A stretch of DNA of 5,041 nt. It comes from Methylobacterium sp. (lineage in GTDB: Bacteria; Pseudomonadota; Alphaproteobacteria; Rhizobiales; Beijerinckiaceae). The notes under the pieces are model-generated. The model was not told the origin of the DNA. It saw nothing but the letters and a program-made list of their open reading frames with translations, and did no database searches. The stretch lies in NCBI GenBank assembly GCA_020252865.1, contig JADCCH010000328.1, positions 1 through 5,041 on the forward strand, read 5' to 3'. Positions 1 through 5,041 of the stretch are shown in pieces (position 1 is the stretch's first letter; every line of letters starts with the position of its first letter). The position numbers were made by a program, and so were the translations under genes.

Positions 1-356
1 TATTCGGCGTATTCGGCCTCGCTCATCAGGCCATCGAGTTCGGCCTTGTTGGCGAGCTTGATCTTGATGAACCAGCCCGCGCCGGCGGGGTCCTCGTTCA
101 CGGTGGCGGGGGCATCCGGCAGCTTGTCGTTCACGGCGACCACCTCCCCGGAGACCGGGGCATAGACTTCCGAAGCCGCCTTCACGCTCTCCACCACGGC
201 CGCTTCGCCACCCCTGGAGACAGACTTGCCGACATCCGGCAATTCGACGAATACCACGTCGCCGAGCTGGCCCTGCGCGTAATCCGTGATGCCGATAATG
301 CCGATATCGCCTTCGACGCGGATATATTCGTGATCTTTCGTGTAGCGGGTCGTCAT
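1..356 (-). CDS. gcvH: Glycine cleavage system H protein, 3' end cut off by the window edge
   Basis: Lipoyl carrier of the cytoplasmic glycine cleavage complex. It shuttles the aminomethyl group from GcvP to GcvT and is reoxidised by lipoamide dehydrogenase. Reading down from the ATG at 356-354, the protein begins [17 protein letters not shown]. It then shows the family's [19 protein letters not shown] block (about residues 22-40) and the lipoylation motif ESVKAASE, in which Lys59 is the lipoyl acceptor. [11 protein letters not shown] and the GWFIKIKL strand follow, as expected for the hybrid-motif fold. 118 complete codons are present; the family is usually about 120-130 residues, so only a few are missing. 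The start is supported by AGGAG at 367-363, six bases upstream. It lies 30 bases after the gcvT stop, so it is almost certainly cotranscribed with gcvT. gcvP would be expected next, outside the window. Confidence 0.97.
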   Translation of the reverse strand, partial: MTTRYTKDHEYIRVEGDIGIIGITDYAQGQLGDVVFVELPDVGKSVSRGGEAAVVESVKAASEVYAPVSGEVVAVNDKLPDAPATVNEDPAGAGWFIKIKLANKAELDGLMSEAEYAE

Positions 357-362
357 GGCGGG

Positions 363-367
363 CTCCT
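363..367 (-). promoter_or_regulatory. Ribosome binding site of gcvH
   Basis: AGGAG on the minus strand, six bases before the gcvH ATG at 356. It sits inside the 30-base gap after the gcvT stop, so gcvH has its own strong translation signal rather than relying on overlap coupling. Confidence 0.8.
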
Positions 368-386
368 GTCCGTAAGAAGGCGAGAA

Positions 387-1529
387 TCAGCGGAAATAAC
401 GGTGGGGGGCGAAAGGCATGGCGGCAATGCGCGCCGGCAGTTCCTTGCCGCGCACAGCGAGCACCACCGGCGCATCGGGCTTCGCGAAGGCCGTCTCGAC
501 ATAGCCCATGGCAACCGGTGCCTGCGCCGTGGGGCCGAAGCCGCCGGAGGTGACGACGCCGATCTTCTGCCCCCCGGCGAAGATCTCCGTGCCCTCGCGC
601 GCGGGCTGGCGCCCTTCCGGCCGGATGCCGACGCGCAGGCGGGCCGGGCCATTCGTGAGTTCGCGCTGGATGCGTGCCGCACCGGGGAAGCCGCCTTCCT
701 CGCGCCGGCGTCTCTGGATCGACCACTTCAAATCGGCCTCGATGGGCGAGGTCGAGGTGTCGATGTCATGGCCATAAAGACATAGGCCCGCTTCGAGCCG
801 CAGGGAATCGCGGGCGCCGAGGCCGATGGGCTTCACGCGCTCATCCTTGAGGAGGAGGCTCGCGAGCGCCTCGACATCCTCATTCTTCACGGAGATTTCG
901 ACACCATCCTCGCCCGTGTAGCCCGTGCGCGAGACATGGCACCAGAGGCCGGCGACGGTGAGATCGGACGAGGTCATGAACTTGAGTTCGGCCAGAGCCG
1001 GCGCATGCCGGGCGATCACCGCCGCAGCCTTCGGGCCCTGAAGCGCGAGAAGGGCCAGATTATCGCCGATCTTCAGGGTCACGCCCTTGGGCAGGTGCGC
1101 GGCGAGGTGCCTGTAATCCTCCACCTTGCAGCCTGCATTCACAACCAGATAGATCCAGTGCTCATGGCCGGGCTGCCCGAGCCGGGTGATCATCAGATCA
1201 TCAAGAATGCCGCCCTCGGCATTCAGGAACTGCGAGTAGCGCTGCTGCCCCGGTTTCAGGCTCAGCACATCGGCCGGCACCAGCCTTTCCAGCGCCGCCG
1301 CGGCGGTTTCAAACTTCCCATCCTCGGGGATGAGGAAGCACTGACCCATATGCGAGACATCGAAAAGACCGGCGCTCTCCCGCGTCCAGTTGTGCTCTCC
1401 CATGATGCCGAGCGGATACTGCACCGGCATGTTATAGCCGACGAAGGGGACCATCTTCGCGCCCTGCGCGACATGCCAGGCCGCGAGCGGCGTTTCGAGG
1501 AGCGTTTCCGCGCTTTCGGGAGAAGCCAT
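387..1529 (-). CDS. gcvT: Aminomethyltransferase, T protein of the glycine cleavage system
   Basis: Transfers the one-carbon unit from aminomethyl-lipoyl GcvH to tetrahydrofolate, giving 5,10-methylene-THF and ammonia; cytoplasmic. The 380-residue protein has the expected family length. The N-terminal folate-binding domain shows the GLFDVSHMGQ block (54-63), then LNAEGGILDD (102-111) with the conserved catalytic Asp, and LALQGPKA (161-168). RTGYTGEDG (201-209) and GLGARDSLRLEAGLCLYGHD (236-255) are the classic T-protein signatures. The C-terminal barrel domain follows from about 285, ending MPFAPHRYFR. An ATG in another frame at 1533 is ignored because only the 1529 frame encodes GcvT. First gene of the operon, followed by gcvH after 30 bases. 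Control is very probably by the glycine riboswitch directly upstream. No catalytic residue appears to be missing. Confidence 0.97.
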   Translation of the reverse strand: MASPESAETLLETPLAAWHVAQGAKMVPFVGYNMPVQYPLGIMGEHNWTRESAGLFDVSHMGQCFLIPEDGKFETAAAALERLVPADVLSLKPGQQRYSQFLNAEGGILDDLMITRLGQPGHEHWIYLVVNAGCKVEDYRHLAAHLPKGVTLKIGDNLALLALQGPKAAAVIARHAPALAELKFMTSSDLTVAGLWCHVSRTGYTGEDGVEISVKNEDVEALASLLLKDERVKPIGLGARDSLRLEAGLCLYGHDIDTSTSPIEADLKWSIQRRRREEGGFPGAARIQRELTNGPARLRVGIRPEGRQPAREGTEIFAGGQKIGVVTSGGFGPTAQAPVAMGYVETAFAKPDAPVVLAVRGKELPARIAAMPFAPHRYFR

Positions 1530-1548
1530 GCATTTCCGGCTTGCGCCG

Positions 1549-1553
1549 CCTCC
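1549..1553 (-). promoter_or_regulatory. Candidate ribosome binding site of gcvT with an unusually long, foldable spacer
   Basis: GGAGG on the minus strand, 19 bases before the gcvT ATG, which is too far for a normal Shine-Dalgarno. The 12 bases directly after it (1548-1537) read CGGC-GCAA-GCCG, a four-pair stem with a GNRA-type tetraloop. If folded, it would leave only seven unpaired bases (GAAATGC) before the ATG. A weaker closer candidate is GGAAA at 1537-1533. Four of the five bases are also inside a possible anti-P1 helix of the riboswitch (see 1550-1621). Confidence 0.45.
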
Positions 1554-1621
1554 GTGATCGGACAGATCGCCGGAGCCCGGACTTGCGCCCGGACTTCGGT
1601 TCTGCCCCCTCTGTCACGGAG
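1550..1621 (-). promoter_or_regulatory. Candidate expression platform of the glycine riboswitch (anti-P1, RBS-masking helix)
   Basis: In the minus-strand RNA, CUCCGUGACAGA (1621-1610) can pair with UCUGUC (1566-1561) plus ACGGAG (1555-1550), with a five-base bulge CGAUC between. This gives 12 Watson-Crick pairs. The left strand overlaps the 3' half of the aptamer II P1 stem (CAGAG, 1613-1609), and the right strand contains most of GGAGG (1553-1549). The two folds exclude each other. No U-run follows, so translational (or Rho-dependent) control fits better than intrinsic termination. The pairing is read directly from the sequence; its role is inferred. Confidence 0.5.
1575..1596 (-). repeat. 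Two-copy direct repeat in the gcvT leader
   Basis: On the plus strand GCCCGGACTT occurs at 1575-1584 and again at 1587-1596 (period 12). It lies between the two arms of the candidate anti-P1 helix. It may be a simple slippage duplication; no function can be assigned. Confidence 0.7.
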
Positions 1622-1795
1622 ACCTGAGAGATTTCGGGCTCGGAAGGCGAACCCTTACTCCTTCGGTGGCGAAGCGTTGCGGCCTCGCGCTTTCCAGAGC
1701 GGCTTTTCTCGCGCGGTCCCTTTTGCCTGAGCGTTTCCGGGGCGGTTGCGCCTTCGGCGACGGGATTGACCCGCTCTCTCCCGCGCGGGAGATGG
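1605..1795 (-). ncRNA. Tandem glycine riboswitch (two aptamers) in the gcvT leader
   Basis: Two glycine aptamers in series on the gcvT-coding strand, the usual cooperative glycine-sensing arrangement, normally an ON switch for gcv operons. Aptamer I: P1 strands CGCGCGG (1787-1781) and CCGCGCG (1716-1710) pair perfectly. Between them lie the core blocks GGGAGAGAG, GCCGAAGGCGCAACC (1758-1744) and GGAAACGCUCAGGCAAAAGG. After a linker of about nine bases (GAGAAAAG-like), aptamer II has P1 strands CUCUG (1699-1695) and CAGAG (1613-1609), with CACCGAAGGAGUAAGG (1668-1653) and AUCUCUCAGGU (1632-1622). The CCGAAGG and CUCAGGC/CUCAGGU pairs are the glycine-riboswitch hallmarks, and the position before gcvT confirms the identity. 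Exact ends are approximate. Confidence 0.94.
1777..1792. repeat. 16-bp perfect palindrome at the 5' edge of aptamer I
   Basis: TCTCCCGCGCGGGAGA equals its own reverse complement. In the leader RNA it could form a six-pair hairpin with a GCGC loop. This would use the bases needed for aptamer I P1 (1787-1781) and the adjoining GGGAGA core, so it competes with ligand-competent folding. Confidence 0.75.
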
Positions 1796-1808
1796 CCTGA
1801 AGGGCAGT

Positions 1809-1836
1809 CACCTAGTTCATTTGCCGGAACTGTCAA
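1809..1836 (-). promoter_or_regulatory. Probable sigma70 promoter of the gcvT leader
   Basis: TTGACA at 1836-1831 is a perfect -35 box. After a 16-base spacer, TAGGTG (1814-1809), within ACTAGGTG, is a modest -10 resembling the alphaproteobacterial GCTANNNT style. Transcription would begin near 1802, a few bases before aptamer I, which is the expected place for a riboswitch promoter. The -35 contains the TGA stop of the upstream lipoprotein gene. The -35 is strong and the -10 weak. Confidence 0.55.
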
Positions 1837-2489
1837 CGCCGCCGATTGCGCGGCGTGCTCTTGCCCTGTGGATCGAGGCCGACGAGGATCGTGTATTCGT
1901 CGCCGGGGTCACTGGCGCTGAGCGGAAGGGAAAGACCCTCATCGATCACCGTGAAGCTGCCCTGCGTATCCGTCGCCGGAATCGTCACGCTTGCGGTCGT
2001 GAGCTTCGAATAGACGGTCTCGCCACCGGTGCGACGCACGGCCACGCGCACCGGAACGGTGTAGTTGCCTGGCTTGCCGCTTTCGCCGAGCACGAGGCGG
2101 CCTTGCACGCCCACCTTGATGTTGAGCCGGTTGTCGGCCACCAGCGTGCATTCGCGGGCCGTATCGCGGATCGAGGCCTGGTAGCCCACGCCACGGGCGG
2201 TTCCTGTATCGCCTGAACGGAGCGCGACGGTTCCCTCCAGGATTTCGACGGCCGGGCAGGTATATTCACGCTTCTCGGTCGGCGGCGGTTCGGTGAAGCG
2301 GCGACCGCCATAGAGGATTGCCGTGCCCCAGCCGGAGCCATCGCCCGCGACCGTGGGGTTGCTGCCGCCGGACCCTGTGAGCGACGAGGAGCCGCAGCCC
2401 GCGAGAACCATCAGCGACAGGCCAAGGGCCGCAAGAGCCACACCGCGCAGAAGATCGGATTTTTCAACCAGCATCACCAAACCACCCAT
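1833..2489 (-). CDS. Small exported lipoprotein of unknown function
   Basis: The 218-residue protein has a type II signal peptide: a basic start, a hydrophobic stretch (about 17-30) and a lipobox LAGC with lipidated Cys32. Gly33 at the +2 position suggests sorting to the outer membrane rather than retention. A Ser/Gly-rich linker (33-53) leads to a domain beginning near YTCPAVEI. Its two cysteines (Cys78, Cys114) could form a disulfide, and its alternating hydrophobic strands suggest a beta-sandwich. It resembles lipoproteins I associate with Hyphomicrobiales genomes, but I know no assigned function. Two starts are possible: ATG 2489, or ATG 2474 (residue 6), which gives a more typical short n-region; neither has a strong ribosome site. 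It begins 22 bases after the ialB-family stop, so it is probably cotranscribed with that gene. Confidence 0.85.
   Translation of the reverse strand: MGGLVMLVEKSDLLRGVALAALGLSLMVLAGCGSSSLTGSGGSNPTVAGDGSGWGTAILYGGRRFTEPPPTEKREYTCPAVEILEGTVALRSGDTGTARGVGYQASIRDTARECTLVADNRLNIKVGVQGRLVLGESGKPGNYTVPVRVAVRRTGGETVYSKLTTASVTIPATDTQGSFTVIDEGLSLPLSASDPGDEYTILVGLDPQGKSTPRNRRR
1836..1856 (-). other. GC-rich hairpin at the 3' end of the lipoprotein gene
   Basis: ACGCCGC (1836-1842) and GCGGCGT (1850-1856) are perfect inverted repeats around a seven-base loop, covering the last codons of the lipoprotein gene. The hairpin sits where a transcript from upstream should end before the gcvT promoter begins. There is no T-run after it on the minus strand, so it is not a standard intrinsic terminator. 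It may only stabilise a 3' end or reflect the Arg/Asn-rich tail codons. Confidence 0.35.
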
Positions 2490-2511
2490 TTTCTTCGGCG
2501 CGCCGGGCGCG

Positions 2512-3075
2512 TTACTGGAGCTTCGAAAACCCGTCCGCGAAACCGCCCAGCGTCACCGGCAGGCCCCGCCCCTCCTGGGGCGTGAGGAAGACGGCGAAGA
2601 GCGCCAGCTTGCCTTTCGAGAACAGGTCGATCAAGTTCCGATCCATGTCGACCTCGGCCACGCAGCCGGATTCGAGGCAGCGGACGAAATCCGTCGAGCC
2701 GACCTCGCGATCATCCACCTTCAGCCCCAACCCGCGCGGAAGCAGGACGCCCAGCGGCGCGATGACACGCAGAACAGGGCGGCGAACAGGCGGTGCACTG
2801 GCATTGGTCTTGCGGGCCTCGGCCGTCGCGACCTGATCTTCCACCCGCAGAATGACGACGGCGAGGTTCAGGTCCTGCTGATCCAGAACGTTCTGGATCA
2901 GGATGCATTGCTCCTGACCGCTCTGCGCCACGCGGTCGCAGCGAAATTGCCAATCACCATAGGCTCCGCGCAACTGACCTTGCGCCGAAGCAACGGAGGC
3001 GACGCCAATCGACGCCAGGGCCGCAAACAGGCCCAATCGGAGCGCGTTGATGGCGGAGCTTTTCCTCATCGTCAT
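2512..3075 (-). CDS. Invasion-associated locus B (IalB) family exported protein
   Basis: 187 residues with a Sec signal peptide ending ASA|Q (cleavage after about residue 31). The mature part starts with the family's GDWQFRCD block (40-47) and QEQCILIQNV (54-63). It continues through a beta-rich segment with PLGVLLPRGLGLKVDD (107-122), the RCLESGC pair (Cys133, Cys138) and DLFSKGKLALFAVF. Cys46-Cys57 and Cys133-Cys138 are likely periplasmic disulfides. The family is named after Bartonella IalB but is widespread in non-pathogenic alphaproteobacteria, so the name does not imply virulence; its molecular role is unclear. The start ATG 3075 has only a weak GGGTGA upstream, and ATG 3069 (residue 3) is an alternative. 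First gene of a probable two-gene operon, divergent from coxB. Its codons 59-66 form a perfect palindrome. Confidence 0.9.
   Translation of the reverse strand: MTMRKSSAINALRLGLFAALASIGVASVASAQGQLRGAYGDWQFRCDRVAQSGQEQCILIQNVLDQQDLNLAVVILRVEDQVATAEARKTNASAPPVRRPVLRVIAPLGVLLPRGLGLKVDDREVGSTDFVRCLESGCVAEVDMDRNLIDLFSKGKLALFAVFLTPQEGRGLPVTLGGFADGFSKLQ
2878..2901. repeat. Perfect 24-bp palindrome inside the IalB-family gene
   Basis: The half-site CTGATCCAGAAC (2878-2889) is followed with no spacer by its exact reverse complement (2890-2901). It coincides exactly with codons 59-66 (Leu-Ile-Gln-Asn-Val-Leu-Asp-Gln), so both strands encode the same octapeptide in that register. The next outer pair (G/G) does not match. 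Confidence 0.95.
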
Positions 3076-3289
3076 TGAATCACCCGTGGCTCGATCAGCC
3101 TGTGCCTGCAGCTCCGAATCGGCGAAAACAAGCTCTTCAAATCGGAGCCAGCCTGCCCGCGTGGCGTAACAGAGCCGGCCCCGGTGTCAAGAAAGCGAAG
3201 CCCGGAGCCGGGCCTGCTGCAATTCGTCGCTGCTCTGCGCGAAACAAGATGGCGTAAAGCGAATACGACGAAAAGCAGTCCCATGCTTG

Positions 3290-3315
3290 GCGAAATTCGC
3301 TTGCCTTTTTGGCAA
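3290..3315. repeat. Two abutting short inverted repeats upstream of coxB
   Basis: GCGAAATTCGC (3290-3300, five-pair arms around one A) is followed immediately by TTGCC-TTTTT-GGCAA (3301-3315). This AT-richer patch stands out in otherwise GC-rich DNA about 210 bases before coxB, where a regulator site would be plausible. No T-run follows the second hairpin on either strand, so a terminator is unlikely. Confidence 0.5.
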
Positions 3316-3511
3316 AGCTGAGGCTTGCAGAGAAACTTGTATCCGGGCCCCGGCCGCGGGCGGCGCATTTCCGCGCCAGCATGCACCTTGCCGAGGCCCT
3401 TGCGCGAGCGCGCTGTGGAAGAGCAATCGGGCATCGAACCCGGGCTTTGACAGCCGTTGGCGGAAGGCAGACCAAACGCCCAACTCGAGACACGAGCGCC
3501 GGGCGCGACGC

Positions 3512-3518
3512 AAGGGAG
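3512..3518 (+). promoter_or_regulatory. Ribosome binding site of coxB
   Basis: AAGGGAG, five bases before ATG 3524. It decides the start: the frame stays open upstream to about 3287, and a second ATG lies at 3530, but only 3524 is correctly spaced. Confidence 0.75.
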
Positions 3519-3523
3519 TGGCG

Positions 3524-4441
3524 ATGGCCATGAAGCGACTGGGTGAGACGGAACGGGACATGCGCGGCCTTCCTGCGCGGATGCTGGCAGGTGCGGGCTT
3601 TCTCGGCCTCGCGGGCCTGCCTTCGGCGGCCTGGGCCGGGATGGGGCAACCTTCGCCCTGGCAGATGGGCCTGCAAACGCCGGCCACGCCGATCGCGCAG
3701 AATACCCAATGGTTCCATGACGCGATCCTGCTGCCGATCATCACGGTGATCTCGCTCTTCGTGCTGCTTCTCCTGGTGATGGTGGTGGCGAAGTTCAGGG
3801 CCTCCAAGAATCCTGTGCCCTCGAAGACCACGCATCATGCCGGTCTCGAAGTGGCATGGACGCTCATTCCGGTGCTGATCCTTGCTGCGATCGTCGTGCC
3901 GTCCTTCCGCCTGCTGCGCGAGCAGATCACGATTCCCAAGCCTGACATCACCATCAAGGCGACGGGCTATGCTTGGTACTGGAAGTTCACCTATCCGCAG
4001 GATTCCGGCGGCTTCGAGTTCGAGGTCCGCATGCTTTCGGATGAAGAGCGCGTCGCGGCCGTGAAGGCTGGCAAGGGCAAGGAGGCCGATTTCCCGCGCC
4101 TTCTGGCGGTGGACAACGAGGTCGTGGTTCCGGTGAACAAGACGGTGGCCGTGCAGGTGACCGCCGGTGACGTTCTGCGCGCCTTCGCGCTTCCCTCCTT
4201 CGCCGTGAAGATCGATGCCGTGCCGGGCCGCCTGAACCAGACCTGGTTCCGCGCCACGAAGGAAGGCATCTTCTACGGCCAGTGCTCGGAACTCTGCGGC
4301 AAGGACCATGCCTTCATGCCGCTGGCGATCCGGGTCGTGAGCCAGGAGAAATATGATGCCTGGCTCGCGGATGCGAAAAAGAAATATGCCCGCATCGGGG
4401 ATGCGCCGGTCCAGACCGCGCTGACCGATCAGGCCCGCTGA
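3524..4441 (+). CDS. coxB: Cytochrome c oxidase subunit II, with Arg in place of the first CuA histidine
   Basis: Subunit II of an aa3-type oxidase; its periplasmic CuA domain takes electrons from cytochrome c and passes them to heme a in CoxA. The 305-residue protein has a signal peptide ending AWA|G (after about 38) and two membrane segments (about 67-89 and 110-131). Glu109 in LEVAWT matches the K-channel entrance glutamate, and the aromatic GYAWYWKF block (148-155) includes the cytochrome c electron-entry Trp (W151). The CuA loop QCSELCGKDHAFMP gives Cys254, Glu256, Cys258, His262 and Met265. The other CuA histidine should lie 35 residues before the first Cys, in a DVLH motif; here the motif is DVLRAFALPSF, so that residue is Arg219 (codon CGC, one transition from CAC). 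The protein is otherwise intact. coxA follows after 41 bases. The start was chosen by AAGGGAG five bases upstream. Confidence 0.96.
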   Translation: MAMKRLGETERDMRGLPARMLAGAGFLGLAGLPSAAWAGMGQPSPWQMGLQTPATPIAQNTQWFHDAILLPIITVISLFVLLLLVMVVAKFRASKNPVPSKTTHHAGLEVAWTLIPVLILAAIVVPSFRLLREQITIPKPDITIKATGYAWYWKFTYPQDSGGFEFEVRMLSDEERVAAVKAGKGKEADFPRLLAVDNEVVVPVNKTVAVQVTAGDVLRAFALPSFAVKIDAVPGRLNQTWFRATKEGIFYGQCSELCGKDHAFMPLAIRVVSQEKYDAWLADAKKKYARIGDAPVQTALTDQAR

Positions 4442-4468
4442 TAAAGCGCCGCGACAAGACGCTTCGAC

Positions 4469-4473
4469 AGGAG
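4469..4473 (+). promoter_or_regulatory. Ribosome binding site of coxA
   Basis: AGGAG nine bases before ATG 4483, within the 41-base coxB-coxA gap. No terminator-like hairpin is seen in the gap, consistent with cotranscription. Confidence 0.75.
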
Positions 4474-4476
4474 TAG

Positions 4477-5041
<565 letters not shown>

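Larger units (their letters stand above)
3076..3523. other. Divergent intergenic region between the IalB-family gene and coxB
   Basis: About 450 bases with no supported gene. Open frames here lack ribosome sites and recognisable protein features. The region should carry the promoters of both flanking operons, but I see no full-strength one. TTGACA occurs at 3190-3185 (minus strand, with only TACGCC 16 bases on) and at 3447-3452 (plus strand, no -10 match). Short inverted repeats are present: GCTCCGA/TCGGAGC at 3111-3117 and 3142-3148; GCCCGG/CCGGGC at 3200-3213; GCGAAATTCGC at 3290-3300; and TTGCC-T5-GGCAA at 3301-3315. Any could be operator or RNA hairpin sites. Confidence 0.6.

Noticed and set aside
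936..1730. Long plus-strand open frame opposite gcvT and the riboswitch
   Set aside because: It is antisense to a clear GcvT and to conserved riboswitch elements; long open frames opposite genes are common in high-GC DNA.
2496..2505. CGGCGCGCCG palindrome between the IalB-family gene and the lipoprotein gene
   Set aside because: It is a short GC-only dyad with no T-run, so it is unlikely to be a terminator; such sequences are expected by chance at this base composition.
3163..3190. TTGACA (minus strand) as the promoter of the IalB-family gene
   Set aside because: The best -10 at correct spacing is TACGCC, too weak to annotate; it is only mentioned under the intergenic region.
3309..3330. 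sigma54-like promoter (TTGGCA ... TTGCA) upstream of coxB
   Set aside because: The GG and GC of the two good-looking elements are 14 bases apart instead of the required 10; at correct spacing the -12 element is a poor match.
3072..3434. Minus-strand open frame whose TGA overlaps the ATG of the IalB-family gene (ATGA)
   Set aside because: The overlap looks like translational coupling, but no ribosome site precedes its possible starts, including an ATG near 3284, and the product has no recognisable domain or coherent composition. It is probably a GC-rich spurious frame.
3425..3455. tRNA-like T-arm on the minus strand (CGGGTTCGATGCCCG)
   Set aside because: The T-loop-like GGTTCGA and a short stem are there, but upstream on the same strand no anticodon arm, D arm or matching acceptor stem can be laid out. 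Treated as coincidence.
3447..3475. TTGACA as a coxB promoter
   Set aside because: The -35 is perfect, but nothing resembling a -10 is found 16-18 bases downstream.
3287..3523. N-terminal extension of coxB upstream of ATG 3524
   Set aside because: The frame is open, but the extension is not CoxB-like and has no ribosome site. AAGGGAG and a proper signal peptide support ATG 3524.

Overview
The window looks like chromosomal DNA from a high-GC alphaproteobacterium, most likely of the Hyphomicrobiales (Rhizobiales). The reasons are the coxB-coxA gene order and protein style, an IalB-family gene divergent from coxB, a GcvT and GcvH of alphaproteobacterial type, and a rhizobial-style small lipoprotein. 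This placement is inferred from recognised protein families; no search was run. I see no mobile element, CRISPR array, rRNA or tRNA.

Layout. Positions 1-1529 (minus strand) hold the start of a glycine cleavage operon: gcvT, then gcvH, with gcvH running off the left edge a few residues before its expected end. Positions 1530-1836 are the gcvT control region. On the minus strand it contains a probable sigma70 promoter overlapping the stop codon of the upstream gene, a tandem (two-aptamer) glycine riboswitch, and a downstream segment able to pair with the aptamer II closing stem and with a ribosome-binding site. Positions 1833-3075 (minus strand) carry two envelope genes in probable operon order: an exported IalB-family protein, then a small lipoprotein of unknown function. 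Positions 3076-3523 are a divergent intergenic region with several short inverted repeats and no convincing gene. Positions 3524-5041 (plus strand) hold coxB (cytochrome c oxidase subunit II, complete) and the first 186 codons of coxA (subunit I).

How they work together. GcvT and GcvH are two parts of the glycine cleavage system, and glycine sensed by the leader RNA would switch the operon on. CoxB and CoxA form the catalytic core of an aa3-type terminal oxidase. The two envelope proteins have no established link to either system, though they are transcribed divergently from cox.

The points most worth a second look are: (1) CoxB has Arg219 exactly where the first histidine ligand of the CuA centre is expected, while the other CuA ligands are intact; (2) the glycine riboswitch has a readable candidate switching mechanism, an anti-P1 helix that buries a GGAGG, plus a GNRA-capped mini-hairpin that could fold away an over-long spacer; (3) a perfect 24-bp palindrome lies inside the IalB-family coding sequence, in register with eight codons. 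I found no wholly new multi-gene system here.
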